NCBI RefSeq assembly: GCF_005083345.1
Contig: NZ_CP034888.1
Coordinates: 62,001 to 126,000 of the forward strand
Direction of reading: 5' to 3'
From: Buchnera aphidicola (Aphis nasturtii)
GTDB taxonomy: Bacteria > Pseudomonadota > Gammaproteobacteria > Enterobacterales > Enterobacteriaceae
Length of the DNA stretch: 64,000 nt
In this document: positions 21,417 through 31,000 of the stretch, piece after piece
Layout of the letters: the number at the start of each line of letters is the position of its first letter
Position numbering within the stretch: position 1 is the first letter of the stretch
The notes under the pieces: model-generated
What the model was told of the DNA's origin: nothing
Seen by the model: only the letters and a program-made list of their open reading frames with translations
Databases searched by the model: none
Translations under genes and position numbers: made by a program

Positions 21417-21771
21417 ATTAAAAAAAAAATATGATTCTGAAAAAATTAATCATTCTAATAAGAATATTAACCATATAGATATTAAAAACCAAAATAATTC
21501 TGAAGAAATAATGTCTGTTAGTTTGAATGAAAACATAAATAAAAAAGAAATAATATTTGATATACCAGTTGATATAACTATAGAATTAGGTAAATCTAAA
21601 ATTAAAATTAAAGAACTTTTGGAGTTTTCAAAAGGAAGTATGCTTTTTTTAAATCAACAAAAAGAAGATCCTTTAAAAATTTTTGCAAATGGTAAATTAA
21701 TTGCACTTGGTGAAATTGTTATATCAGAGAATACATATGGTGTAAGAATTATTAGTATAAAAAATTCTTAA
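21409..21771 (+). CDS. fliN: Flagellar C-ring protein FliN
   Basis: FliN forms the bottom of the C-ring and docks FliH-FliI at the export apparatus. Residues 48-120 match the family closely: [28 protein letters not shown], cited in part, and [20 protein letters not shown]. The first 45 residues are low-complexity. I start it at 21409, behind GAGGAA and overlapping the fliM stop, giving 120 residues; an upstream TTG at 21394 is less likely. A ten-A run at 21420-21429 is in frame. Confidence 0.93.
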   Translation: MNKLKKKYDSEKINHSNKNINHIDIKNQNNSEEIMSVSLNENINKKEIIFDIPVDITIELGKSKIKIKELLEFSKGSMLFLNQQKEDPLKIFANGKLIALGEIVISENTYGVRIISIKNS

Positions 21772-21800
21772 AATACTATGAATCGATAAATTTAAATTTT

Positions 21801-22937
21801 ATGAAAAATAATATTGAATCACAGTTAACAATAAGTAATTATCAATCAGTTTTTAATGGTATAAATTTTTTTCAAATAGCTAGTTCATTAGTGCAGATAA
21901 TATTATTAATATTGTGTATAAGTTGGATTATTAAAAAAATTTCGTTAAAAAAAAATAAAAAAAATTCTTATATAAACATGATAGAAAAAATATCAATAGG
22001 ATCAAATGAATCTATTATTATGATAGAAGTTCAAAAAGTAAAATTAATATTAGGTATTACAAAAAATCATATTACTCATCTGTATACATTAACATCTCCA
22101 TTAAAAGACGAGTCGCCTAGTAAAGAAGAAAAAATTATGCTTCCAAAAAAAAAAATTTATGATATTTTCAAAAATTTTACTAAAATATTTTTGAAAAAAA
22201 AAGTATTATGTCAAACCATTACATTTATATTTTTATTATTATTTTGTCCTTTAGTTTATGCTGATATACCTGGACCAACAATTCATAATTTAAATGATGG
22301 TACGCAAACTTGGTCTTTGCCTGTACAAACTTTAGTTTTTTTAACTGCTCTGACTTTTCTTCCAGCTTTTCTTTTAATGATGACTAGTTTTACACGAATT
22401 ATTATTGTTTTTGGATTATTGAGAAATGCTTTAGGAACTCCATATGCTCCACCTAATCAAATATTATTAGGTTTAGCGCTTTTTCTAACTTTTTTTATTA
22501 TGTCTCCAACTTTTGAAAAAGTTTATGAAGAAGCTTATCTTCCCTTTAGTAAGGAAGAAATTAATATGAATGAAGCTATTTTAAAAGGTTCAATTCCATT
22601 GAAAAAGTTTATGTTAAATCAAACAAGAACGTCTGATTTAGAGTTGTTTTCAAAAATAGCACATGTTTCTGATTATAAAGATCAAGATGAAATACCTATG
22701 CGAATTTTATTACCTTCATTTATTACAAGTGAATTAAAAACAGCGTTTCAAATTGGTTTTACTATTTTTATACCTTTTTTAATTATTGACTTAGTTGTTG
22801 CTAGCGTGTTAATGGCTCTTGGTATGATGATGGTTCCACCTTCAACAATTTCTTTACCTTTTAAATTAATGTTATTTGTACTAGTAGATGGATGGCAATT
22901 ATTAGTAACTTCACTATCACAAAGTTTTAATGTGTAA
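21801..22937 (+). CDS. fliP: Fused FliO-FliP flagellar export gate protein
   Basis: One 378-residue frame holds two proteins that are separate in E. coli. Residues 1-130 are FliO-like: a membrane segment near 25-46, then [21 protein letters not shown] and [13 protein letters not shown]. From about residue 136 it is FliP, with a signal-like segment ending in [10 protein letters not shown] and the strongly conserved [35 protein letters not shown] and [12 protein letters not shown]. An in-frame ATG at 22137 could start FliP alone. Two A runs (11 A at 22145-22155, 9 A at 22194-22202) sit at the seam. FliP is the core of the export gate. Confidence 0.95.
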   Translation: MKNNIESQLTISNYQSVFNGINFFQIASSLVQIILLILCISWIIKKISLKKNKKNSYINMIEKISIGSNESIIMIEVQKVKLILGITKNHITHLYTLTSPLKDESPSKEEKIMLPKKKIYDIFKNFTKIFLKKKVLCQTITFIFLLLFCPLVYADIPGPTIHNLNDGTQTWSLPVQTLVFLTALTFLPAFLLMMTSFTRIIIVFGLLRNALGTPYAPPNQILLGLALFLTFFIMSPTFEKVYEEAYLPFSKEEINMNEAILKGSIPLKKFMLNQTRTSDLELFSKIAHVSDYKDQDEIPMRILLPSFITSELKTAFQIGFTIFIPFLIIDLVVASVLMALGMMMVPPSTISLPFKLMLFVLVDGWQLLVTSLSQSFNV

Positions 22938-22956
22938 TATTTTAATGGGATTTTTT

Positions 22957-23226
22957 ATGACTCCTGAATATATAATGGTTTTATTTAGCCAGGCTATTAA
23001 AGTTGCATTAATGATTGCATCTCCATTATTATTATCAGCTTTAATAAGTGGTTTGATTATCAGTATATTACAAGCAGCTACGCAAGTAAATGAGCAAACT
23101 CTTTCTTTTATTCCTAAAATAATTTCTATTTTAGCTACTATTGCTATACTTGGTCCTTGGATGTTGGGTGTTATGTTGGATTATACGCATAACTTATTTA
23201 ATAATATACCAGCTATTATAAAATAA
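22957..23226 (+). CDS. fliQ: Flagellar export gate protein FliQ
   Basis: FliQ joins FliP and FliR in the membrane export gate. Starting at 22957 (MTPEYIMVLFSQAIKVAL) gives 89 residues, exactly the E. coli length and N-terminus; the in-frame ATG at 22930 adds nine residues without a counterpart. Two membrane helices flank the conserved LISILQAATQVNEQTLSFIPKI. The stop overlaps the fliR ATG. Confidence 0.96.
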   Translation: MTPEYIMVLFSQAIKVALMIASPLLLSALISGLIISILQAATQVNEQTLSFIPKIISILATIAILGPWMLGVMLDYTHNLFNNIPAIIK

Positions 23227-24005
23227 TGTTAACATTTAATAATTTACAATTAGTAACAATTATAAGTAACTTTTTTTGGCCATTAGTGCGTATTTTATCA
23301 TTTTTTTCAACTGTTCCAGTTTTTAATGATGAGCATATAAATAAAAAAACGAAAATAGTTTTATCTATATTAATTAGTTGGATTGTATTTCCATTTTTAC
23401 CTCAAGTAAAAATACAACTATTTTCTTTAGTTGGCTTATTACTTTTATTAGAACAAATTTTAATTGGTATTACCTTAGGATTTACTTGTCAATTTTTATT
23501 TGCTACAATTAATTTTTCAGGGGAACTAATAGGACTACAAATGGGTTTATCATTTGCAACGTTTTTCAATGCAAATAATAATATCGGTGTTTCTATAATA
23601 TCTCGCTTGTTGAATATTTTAATGTTATCTTTCTTTTTGTCAATTAATGCACATCTTTATTTAATAAATATATTAATTAACAGTTTTTATAGTATACCAA
23701 TTAATATTATTTTTTTTAATCATAGTGTTTTTTCTATTATCTTGCAATTCGCTAGTAATATCTTTTTAAATAGCATAATGCTAATTTTTCCAATTATAAT
23801 TTTCTTATTGCTATCTAATTTAATAATGAGTATTTTAAATCGATTATCTCCTCAGATATCTATTTTTTCTATTGGTTTTCCGTTGAATTTATTAATAGGT
23901 ATACTTATGTTATATTATTTAGTAGGTATTTCTTTCCCTATTTTTAACAACTTATTAAATCAATTAATTTTATTTTTATCAAATACTTTTTTAAAATTAC
24001 AGTAA
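23226..24005 (+). CDS. fliR: Flagellar export gate protein FliR
   Basis: FliR is the third component of the export gate and packs against FliP and FlhB. The 259-residue protein is very hydrophobic with about six membrane segments. Recognisable pieces are WPLVRILSFFSTVPVFND near the N-terminus, GELIGLQMGLSFATFFN in the middle and RLSPQISIFSIGFPLNLLIGIL near the C-terminus. It is the last gene of the cluster, as in E. coli, and is followed by a bidirectional terminator. Confidence 0.95.
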   Translation: MLTFNNLQLVTIISNFFWPLVRILSFFSTVPVFNDEHINKKTKIVLSILISWIVFPFLPQVKIQLFSLVGLLLLLEQILIGITLGFTCQFLFATINFSGELIGLQMGLSFATFFNANNNIGVSIISRLLNILMLSFFLSINAHLYLINILINSFYSIPINIIFFNHSVFSIILQFASNIFLNSIMLIFPIIIFLLLSNLIMSILNRLSPQISIFSIGFPLNLLIGILMLYYLVGISFPIFNNLLNQLILFLSNTFLKLQ

Positions 24006-24023
24006 ATTATTTATATGTATTTA

Positions 24024-24054
24024 TAAAGTATAATTTACATTAAATTATACTTTA
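24024..24054. terminator. Bidirectional terminator between fliR and rpmG
   Basis: Thirteen perfect pairs (TAAAGTATAATTT with AAATTATACTTTA) enclose a five-base loop. It stands between the convergent flagellar cluster and rpmG and has T-rich flanks on the plus side. Confidence 0.7.
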
Positions 24055-24096
24055 GTTTTCAAATAACATTTTTTAAATTTTATTTACAATTTTTTA

Positions 24097-24264
24097 TTAT
24101 TTAATTTTTCCTTCATTATATAATACATGTTTTCGAATAGTTGGATCATATTTTTTTAATACTAATTTATCAGGTGTATTTCTTTTGTTTTTAGTAGTAG
24201 TATAATAATGCCCTGTTCCTGAGGAAGAAATCATTTTAATTTTTTCTCTATTTTTTTTAGCCAT
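24097..24264 (-). CDS. rpmG: 50S ribosomal protein L33
   Basis: A 55-residue frame reading [20 protein letters not shown], then [20 protein letters not shown], and ending [10 protein letters not shown]. This matches bacterial L33 (E. coli: [20 protein letters not shown]...) over its full length of 55 residues. It lacks zinc-binding cysteines, as does the E. coli protein. It follows rpmB by nine bases, the conserved rpmB-rpmG pair. Confidence 0.97.
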   Translation of the reverse strand: MAKKNREKIKMISSSGTGHYYTTTKNKRNTPDKLVLKKYDPTIRKHVLYNEGKIK

Positions 24265-24273
24265 ATTAAACCC

Positions 24274-24501
24274 TTATTTTTTGTTTTTTATTTTTTTTAT
24301 CATCAATTCTACTCCATTTTTATCAATACAACGCATTCCATTAACAGATATACGTAACTTAATAAATCTTTTTTTTTCTGGAATCCAGAAACGATGATTT
24401 TGAATATTTGGTAAAAATTTTCTTTTTGTTGCATTTAAAGCATGTGATCGATTGTGACCAACCATACGTTTTTTTCCTGTAACCTGACATATACGAGACA
24501 T
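24274..24501 (-). CDS. rpmB: 50S ribosomal protein L28
   Basis: The 75-residue product starts [20 protein letters not shown] and continues [19 protein letters not shown], the L28 signature, close to the E. coli length of 78. Its first two thirds are highly conserved, and the Lys-rich end is shortened. It is first of the rpmB-rpmG operon. The spacer to tamB (24502-24726) must carry its promoter; I could not fix the boxes. Confidence 0.97.
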   Translation of the reverse strand: MSRICQVTGKKRMVGHNRSHALNATKRKFLPNIQNHRFWIPEKKRFIKLRISVNGMRCIDKNGVELMIKKIKNKK

Positions 24502-24726
24502 ATAAAATTTTTCCCAAAATGAATTTTTGATTTTTTACTTTTAAAACTAGTAAATCACATACTAATATAGTATATATTAATTGAATTGTGTACCTTTTAG
24601 ATGATTTTACTATGAAAAGTGAATAAATTTAAATAATTTATTTAAAAGTATATTTTTTTTTAAATTAGTATAATATAAAATTTTGTATTTTAAGTGTTAA
24701 TTAATATTTAATTTGGGATTGCTCCT

Positions 24727-27420
24727 ATGAGTGTATATCAGAGATATTTATCTAAATCTTTGATTTTTTTTTCTAGTTTACTATTTTTGATAGTATTTTT
24801 ATTAGAAAGTAATTGTGGGTTTAAATTTTTTTTTAATATTACTAATTATTTTTTTTGGGGATTAAAAACAGAAAAAATATCAGGAAATTGGCGTGATTTT
24901 ACATTAAAAAATATTACTTTTAATTTTTTTCACACATCTATTAAAGCCGCTAGCATTCATATAGTAATTGATCCGATATCTCTATTAAAAATACATAAAG
25001 TTTTCAAAAATATTGAGATAAAAAACCTGATTTTTTCATTTAATGAAAATAATTTTTTTTTCTTAGAAAAAAAACATTTCAAAAAAAATATATTAGAAAA
25101 AAATATTTTTTTTAGTAACTATATTATTTTAAAAAAAATTTATTTTAATAAAATTTTATTAAAATCAAATAATACACATATACATTTATCCAATGTGAAT
25201 AGTGGATTCAAATTAATTAATAATAATTTTACAATATTTCGTACTTATGTTGATTCTATTTATTTAGATTTAAAAAAAAATAATCAAAAAAATCTTTTGA
25301 ACAAAAACACATTTATTAACAAAAAAGAAATAAATAATCTTTTATCTTGTTTTTTAGATCATAAAAAATTTTCACTTCCAATAAATTTAAATTTAATGTT
25401 TATGAAATGTAAAAAAATTAAGTTTTTTCATTATCAGTTTAAAAATATTTTATTTCGAGGTATTATTAATAATCAATTTGTATTTAAATTAAAATTTAAT
25501 GATTTTTTTAAATTTAATATATTTGGAAAAGTATTATTGAATAATTTAAATCATCCTATATACATTCATCTACATATTCATCGTCTATTATTTCCAGTTA
25601 AAAAAAGATTAATATTTACTTCAAAAAATGTTAATTTAATTTTAAAAGGAACAATAGATAATTATGATTTATCATTTAAAAATATTATTAATATATCAGG
25701 TGTTCCATCAGTTTTTTTGAATATTTTTGGTAGTGGAAACTTAACAAATATTTCTTTAAATAAAATTCATGTGATTCCAATTTTGAAAAACATTCAAAGC
25801 AATACATTATTTCATTTAAAAAAAGAAAGCTATACTCAATATATTTCGAAATTGACAGGAAATATTAATATATCCAATAATATTAAGAAAGGTGCAAATA
25901 ATGTAAAAATTTCTCATTTTAATCTAAAAGCTAATATAATAGATAAGAAAATGCTAATATTAGGTTCCTTATATTATAATCAAATGAATAACATAAAAAT
26001 ACCTAAAATGAGTTTTTTTTTAGGAAGAAATACAGGATTTTTAAAGGGATCAATATCAAAATTAATTAATCTTAACTCATCTATTAATGCTAACAATTTA
26101 GATTATTTTATACCTAATTTAAAAGGAGCAGTTATAACTACATTAAATATATATGGTTTTTATTTTTCACCTGTTATTTCTGGTGTTGTTTCAGGAGAAA
26201 AGTTAAATTGGAACAATACAATCTATTTAAATAGCATGAAAATGTTATTTAATGTAAATACCAAAAATAATGTTACAAAAAATGTTTCTCTTGTTATAAA
26301 AAATTTTAATTTTCTAAAATTTTATTTAGATTATTTAAATATAAAGCTTTATTGGAACGATATTAAACAAAAATTTTATTGTTTTATAAAAAATAAAAAC
26401 TTGAATATAAATTTTATTATAAATGGAAAATTTGATTATCAAAATCAATTTTGGGAAGGTACTTTTAAACGAATAAATGTTTCAATGTTTCATAAGAAAT
26501 GGATTTTTAATAATAATCCAATTATATTTAGTTTGAATAAAAATATAAAAAAAAATAAAAAAAATAGAATAAAAAACAAATATCATATTTTTTCTACGAT
26601 TAACAGAGTTAAAAAATTTTTATTTTCTTCTGTTTTTAATTCATCTATTAATTTTAAAACTAATTTGTTTTTTCAAACAAAGTTTATATCAAATACAAAT
26701 AATAAATATTCTAATGTAAAAACATTTTTATATAGTAATAATACGATATTATACAAAAAAATTAAAAATAAAATTTTTTCAACAAAAATATCTTCTTTTA
26801 AATTATTAGTTCATTTAAAGAAAAATAATCTTATAACTCGCTGGGTAATATACCCATTGAAAAATAAAAATAATAAATTATTTGGATTTTTAAATATTTA
26901 TGATTTTTTTTATAAAAAAAATATACGAGGAAAATATTTTTTATTTAATTTTCCTTCTTCTATTTTAAATTTTTTTACTTCAAATTTCACAATACTTAAA
27001 GGTATATGCACTGGAAAAATAAAATTTTCAGGAACATTATATCAGCCTCATATATTGGCTGATATTCATTTAAACCATTTCTATATTAAAAGTAATCAGA
27101 TATTAAAGTATATTATTTTATTTTTTTACCCTTCTTTTAATTTAATTAAATATGTAAAAATTAATCAATCGATTTTTATAAATCAAGGAGATGTATTATT
27201 TCAATTATATTCAAACTCAAAAAGTAATGTTGTTAATTTGATAGAATGGAATATTTTTTTTAATAGTAATCAAGTTCTTTTTTTTATTGCTCCAAAAATA
27301 AAATTAAATCTTTTTTCTCAATTAAATTTGCATTATTTTTTATTAAAATATGACTTAATTGGATATTTAAAATCTTTTTTATTTAATTTTCAAATCAATG
27401 AAAAAAATTTTATTTTTTAA
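24727..27420 (+). CDS. tamB: TamB-like envelope lipid-transport/translocation protein, C-terminally truncated
   Basis: TamB is an AsmA-like protein anchored in the inner membrane that spans the periplasm. It was first described as TamA's partner and is now also implicated in phospholipid transport. The 897-residue product (E. coli 1259) has an N-terminal membrane anchor and KISGNWRDFTLKNITF, matching VTGGWRDLTLSDVRY. The end (KGICTGKIKFSGTLYQPHILADIHL onward) aligns to about residue 1000 of E. coli, so the C-terminal domain that contacts TamA is missing. tamA itself is absent from its usual place just upstream. The next gene is ppa, as in E. coli. Composition is extremely Asn/Lys/Phe-rich. 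Confidence 0.87.
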   Translation: MSVYQRYLSKSLIFFSSLLFLIVFLLESNCGFKFFFNITNYFFWGLKTEKISGNWRDFTLKNITFNFFHTSIKAASIHIVIDPISLLKIHKVFKNIEIKNLIFSFNENNFFFLEKKHFKKNILEKNIFFSNYIILKKIYFNKILLKSNNTHIHLSNVNSGFKLINNNFTIFRTYVDSIYLDLKKNNQKNLLNKNTFINKKEINNLLSCFLDHKKFSLPINLNLMFMKCKKIKFFHYQFKNILFRGIINNQFVFKLKFNDFFKFNIFGKVLLNNLNHPIYIHLHIHRLLFPVKKRLIFTSKNVNLILKGTIDNYDLSFKNIINISGVPSVFLNIFGSGNLTNISLNKIHVIPILKNIQSNTLFHLKKESYTQYISKLTGNINISNNIKKGANNVKISHFNLKANIIDKKMLILGSLYYNQMNNIKIPKMSFFLGRNTGFLKGSISKLINLNSSINANNLDYFIPNLKGAVITTLNIYGFYFSPVISGVVSGEKLNWNNTIYLNSMKMLFNVNTKNNVTKNVSLVIKNFNFLKFYLDYLNIKLYWNDIKQKFYCFIKNKNLNINFIINGKFDYQNQFWEGTFKRINVSMFHKKWIFNNNPIIFSLNKNIKKNKKNRIKNKYHIFSTINRVKKFLFSSVFNSSINFKTNLFFQTKFISNTNNKYSNVKTFLYSNNTILYKKIKNKIFSTKISSFKLLVHLKKNNLITRWVIYPLKNKNNKLFGFLNIYDFFYKKNIRGKYFLFNFPSSILNFFTSNFTILKGICTGKIKFSGTLYQPHILADIHLNHFYIKSNQILKYIILFFYPSFNLIKYVKINQSIFINQGDVLFQLYSNSKSNVVNLIEWNIFFNSNQVLFFIAPKIKLNLFSQLNLHYFLLKYDLIGYLKSFLFNFQINEKNFIF

Positions 27421-27436
27421 AAAATCAAACAACTTT

Positions 27437-27976
27437 TTATACATTTTTTTTATTTTTGAATCGATTACATGAAGAAATAATTTCTAATTTTGCAGCTTTA
27501 TGATTATCCCATCCTATAATTTTAGTCCATTTTTCTGTTTCTATTTTTTTATAATATTTAAAAAAGTGTTCTATTTGTTTTTTTAATAACTCTGATATAT
27601 CTGTAATGTTATTAATATATTTATATGTTTTGCAAATTTTACTTTTTGGTACAGCTATAATCTTAGAATCATCTCCTGATTCATCTTTCATTTTCAGTAT
27701 GCCAATAGGCTTGCAATGGATAATAGAGCAAGATTGTATAGGATATGGAGATGGCACTAAAACATCTAAAGGATCTCCGTCCATAGATAATGTTTGATTA
27801 ATATATCCGTAATTGCAAGGGTAAAACATTGGCGTAGATATAAAACGATCTACAAAAAGTAAACCTGATTCTTTTTTTGTTTCGTATTTAATAGGAGATG
27901 AATTAGATGGTATTTCAATGATAACATATATATCATTTGGTATATTATCACCTGCAATGATTTTATTATAATCCAT
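27437..27976 (-). CDS. ppa: Inorganic pyrophosphatase
   Basis: Ppa hydrolyses pyrophosphate and so drives biosynthetic reactions forward. The 179-residue protein matches the bacterial family I enzyme throughout: VIIEIPSNSSPIKYETKKESG, cited in part, FYPCNYGYI, and the metal-binding DGDPLDVLVPSPYP with three aspartates. KMKDESGDDSKIIAVP follows. It converges on tamB with a 16-base gap, and pmbA starts divergently upstream. Confidence 0.97.
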   Translation of the reverse strand: MDYNKIIAGDNIPNDIYVIIEIPSNSSPIKYETKKESGLLFVDRFISTPMFYPCNYGYINQTLSMDGDPLDVLVPSPYPIQSCSIIHCKPIGILKMKDESGDDSKIIAVPKSKICKTYKYINNITDISELLKKQIEHFFKYYKKIETEKWTKIIGWDNHKAAKLEIISSCNRFKNKKNV

Positions 27977-28185
27977 TGATTTTTACCTTTTTATATCTTG
28001 AAAATATTGTGTTTATATCAAATTTTTTATAGTTTTTTAAAATAAATTTAAAAATAGAAAATTTTAATTAATATTATTTATTCAATAATGTATTTTAAGA
28101 ATAATTATTTTTTTATACAGTTCTTTATAAATTAATATTAATATATTCTACTTATATAGTATATGTATTTATTAAGGAGTTACAA

Positions 28186-29529
28186 ATGAAATTAATTCAT
28201 CAAATTGAAAAAGAAGAAAATTTACTAATAAATACAGTAAGTAACACTCTTCAGTTAGCAAAAAAAACAATTAATTGTTCTATTGAAGTTTCTGTGAAAA
28301 AAACAATAGGATTCAATATTAATATTAGAAATAACATTGTAGAAAATATAGAATTTAATAGTGATGGAGCATTATTTATTACTGTATATAATAAATTTTC
28401 TAAAGGTAGCGTCTCATCTAGAGATTTTAGTGTAAATAGTATTAAAAAAATGTTAGATATTGCTATAGATATTTCTAAAAATTCTTCTTCTGATTTTTTT
28501 GTAGGCTTACCGGATATAAAATTGCTTTGTTTTAATCCTAATAATCTTGATTTATTTCATCCTTCTGAATTGAGTATAAAAAATGGAATTAATTTTGCTT
28601 CTATAGTAGAAAAAGAAGCATTTAAATTTGATAAAAGAATTTTTAATAGTGAAGGAAGTTTTTTTAGTAGTCATATTACTATAAATGTTTTAGGAAACAG
28701 CTTGGGAATGTTAGAAAAATATAAATCAACTCTTTATTCAGCTTATAACTGTATGATTGCAAAAGAAAAAAATATAATGCAAAGAGATTTTTATTATTCT
28801 ACTTCTAGAAAAATAGAGAATTTAGAAAAACCTGATATTTTAGGACAAAATACTGCAAAACGTGCTGTTTCTCGATTAGGTTCTAAAAAAATTAATACTA
28901 TGAAATCTTCAGTTATATTTTCAAAAGAAATATCTTTTAATTTTTTTTCTAATCTTATCCCAGCTATTAGTGGTGATAATATTTATCGTAAATCTACTTT
29001 TTTACTGCATGATTTACAAAAACAAATTTTTCCTAATTGGTTAAATATTATAGAAAACCCACATATTCAGCAGGGATTAGGTAGTAAGCCTTTTGATGAT
29101 GAAGGTGTAAAAACAACTGTAAAATATATTGTTAAAAATGGAATATTATCTACTTGGTTACTTAATAGTTATAATTCTCGTAAATTAAAATTAATTAGTA
29201 CTGGGAATTCTGGAGGTATTCATAACTGGTTAGTTTCTAATCAAAATATATCATTTCAAGATTTATTAGAAAATATGAGCACTGGATTATTAGTAACTGA
29301 ATTAATGGGTCAAGGAGTAGATATTGTTAATGGAAATTACTCACAAGGTGCTATAGGATTTTGGGTTGAACATGGACAAATTAAATATCCAGTGAATGAA
29401 ATTACAATTTCTGGTAATTTAAAACATATGTGGCTTAACATTCTGAGTATTAGTAATGATATTGATACACGACATAACATTCAATGTGGTTCTATATTAA
29501 TATCTGAAATGCAGATTTCAGGAAATTAA
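28186..29529 (+). CDS. pmbA: Metalloprotease subunit TldE (PmbA)
   Basis: TldE pairs with TldD to form a zinc protease heterodimer that degrades small unfolded peptides. The 447-residue protein matches PmbA over its full length. Examples are [23 protein letters not shown] near residue 55, and the C-terminal [34 protein letters not shown] and [10 protein letters not shown]. TldE subunits lack the catalytic HExxxH motif, and none is seen here. tldD is not in this window. AAGGAGT is a strong ribosome-binding site. Confidence 0.95.
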   Translation: MKLIHQIEKEENLLINTVSNTLQLAKKTINCSIEVSVKKTIGFNINIRNNIVENIEFNSDGALFITVYNKFSKGSVSSRDFSVNSIKKMLDIAIDISKNSSSDFFVGLPDIKLLCFNPNNLDLFHPSELSIKNGINFASIVEKEAFKFDKRIFNSEGSFFSSHITINVLGNSLGMLEKYKSTLYSAYNCMIAKEKNIMQRDFYYSTSRKIENLEKPDILGQNTAKRAVSRLGSKKINTMKSSVIFSKEISFNFFSNLIPAISGDNIYRKSTFLLHDLQKQIFPNWLNIIENPHIQQGLGSKPFDDEGVKTTVKYIVKNGILSTWLLNSYNSRKLKLISTGNSGGIHNWLVSNQNISFQDLLENMSTGLLVTELMGQGVDIVNGNYSQGAIGFWVEHGQIKYPVNEITISGNLKHMWLNILSISNDIDTRHNIQCGSILISEMQISGN

Positions 29530-29554
29530 TTGCTATTTTTAAAGTAAATTATAT

Positions 29555-29580
29555 AAAAGGTAATAAATTTATTACCTTTT
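29555..29580. terminator. Palindromic bidirectional terminator between pmbA and rnpB
   Basis: A perfect 26-base palindrome forms an 11-bp stem with a four-base AATT loop and CCTTTT at either 3' side. It lies 26 bases beyond the pmbA stop and 23 bases beyond the RNase P RNA end, so it can serve both converging transcripts. Confidence 0.75.
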
Positions 29581-29602
29581 TAAAGATTTTATTTGTTATA
29601 TT

Positions 29603-29979
29603 AAGAAGTTGACTGATAAGCCGGGTTCTGTTTTTAAAACAGTCATTCATCTAGATTAACAATTACTTGTTAATTCAAGCAGTCTACCCAGGTTTTTAGT
29701 ACGAGCAATACCTTTTATAATAACCTATATTTGACTTTGCTCCAGGTGGAGTTTACCGTGCCATAAATTGTTGCCAATTATGCGGTGTGCTCTTACCACA
29801 CCTTTTCACCCTTTCCATTTTTAAAACATATATGATATTAAATTTGGTGGTTTTTTTTCTGTTGCACTAGTCATAAGTTCACACTTTCCAGGTGTTACCT
29901 GGCACCTTGCTCTATGAAGCCCGGACTTTCCTCTCTTTAGCAAAGAATACTAAACAGCGACTGTTTTAGTCAACTTCTT
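29603..29979 (-). ncRNA. rnpB: RNase P RNA (M1 RNA)
   Basis: This is the catalytic RNA that matures tRNA 5' ends. The 377-base length equals E. coli M1 RNA. The two ends form a 12-bp perfect P1 helix (AAGAAGTTGACT with AGTCAACTTCTT). The conserved core AGAGGAAAGTCCGGGCT follows the 5' arm, CAAGGTGCCAGGTAAC comes next, and the 3' part carries the P4 partner near ACCCGGCTTATCAGTC. Its 5' end lies 8 bases beyond the -10 box of its own promoter. Confidence 0.95.
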
Positions 29980-29986
29980 AATAAAT

Positions 29987-30015
29987 ATTATATGCTATTT
30001 AAATAAGAATGTCAT
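29987..30015 (-). promoter_or_regulatory. Sigma-70-type promoter of rnpB, overlapping the rsmI stop
   Basis: On the minus strand, ATGACA (30015-30010) and a perfect TATAAT (29992-29987) are exactly 17 bases apart. The -35 box contains the rsmI stop codon region at 30012-30014. Transcription should start within a few bases of 29979, the end of helix P1. Confidence 0.8.
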
Positions 30016-30881
30016 TTGTCTTTATTTGTTATTGCATACTGATATAAATTATTTTTTTTAATTTTATGAATTTTTGAAGTTATTAATACTGATTGTTTTA
30101 ACGATAGAACTGTTCTTAATATTGTAAAAGTATTTATTATCTTATCTGAAATATTGACATTTTTAAATTCTTTATAACCATCTATAATAATAACATTTTC
30201 TCCTTTATTATAACGGTTTTCATCTTCTTTTATCCAAGAAAGCATTAAATAAGCTTTATTCCCATAAATAATTTCCCACTTTTTTGTAATTTCTCTGGCA
30301 ATGACTATATGTCTATTTTCTCCAATTTCATTTATTATATCCTTGATAGTTTCAATTATTCTATGTTTTGATTCATAAAAAATCATTGTTCGTTTTTCTT
30401 TTTTTAATGAATTTAATAAATCACGTCTTAATTGTTTTTTAGAAGGAAGAAATCCTTCATAACAAAAACGATGTGTAGATAGTCCAGAAGCGATTAATGC
30501 AGTTATAGCTGCGCAAGGACCAGGAAGCGGAAGAATTTGGATATTAAAAAGATGGCATTTCTTAATTAGTAAATATCCTGGATCATTGATTAGTGGAGTT
30601 CCTGCATTAGATACTAAAGCAATTTTTTTCCCTTTTTTTAGTTCTTCAATTAAATTATTACTTTTTTGCGATTCATTAATTTTGTTAAAAGTTATTAAGA
30701 TATTTTTTATATTAAAATGTTTTAGTAAAATATTAGTATGTTTAATATTTTCACATGCTATTAGATCAACTGATTTTAATGTTTCTAAAGCACGATAGGT
30801 AATATCAGATAAATTACCAATAGGAGTTGGTACGATATAAAGAATTCCAGTATTTTTAAATAAATTCACTTTTTTATCCAA
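30012..30881 (-). CDS. rsmI: 16S rRNA 2'-O-ribose C1402 methyltransferase RsmI
   Basis: RsmI methylates the 2'-hydroxyl of C1402 in the decoding centre using S-adenosylmethionine. The 289-residue protein shows LYIVPTPIGNLSDITYRALE at the N-terminus, IALVSNAGTPLINDPGY, LPLPGPCAAITALIASGL and FCYEGFLPSKKQLRRD, all family hallmarks. Length is close to E. coli (286). It is divergent from fabB, and its stop codon lies within the promoter of rnpB. Confidence 0.96.
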   Translation of the reverse strand: MDKKVNLFKNTGILYIVPTPIGNLSDITYRALETLKSVDLIACENIKHTNILLKHFNIKNILITFNKINESQKSNNLIEELKKGKKIALVSNAGTPLINDPGYLLIKKCHLFNIQILPLPGPCAAITALIASGLSTHRFCYEGFLPSKKQLRRDLLNSLKKEKRTMIFYESKHRIIETIKDIINEIGENRHIVIAREITKKWEIIYGNKAYLMLSWIKEDENRYNKGENVIIIDGYKEFKNVNISDKIINTFTILRTVLSLKQSVLITSKIHKIKKNNLYQYAITNKDK

Positions 30882-31000
30882 ATATATTTTATGTTTATTT
30901 TAATTAAAACGAAATTAATTATTTTATTATATAAACAATATTGAATTTAATCTTTTTATATTTAACTAAATAACAATACATTATTGCGAAAGGAAATCGA

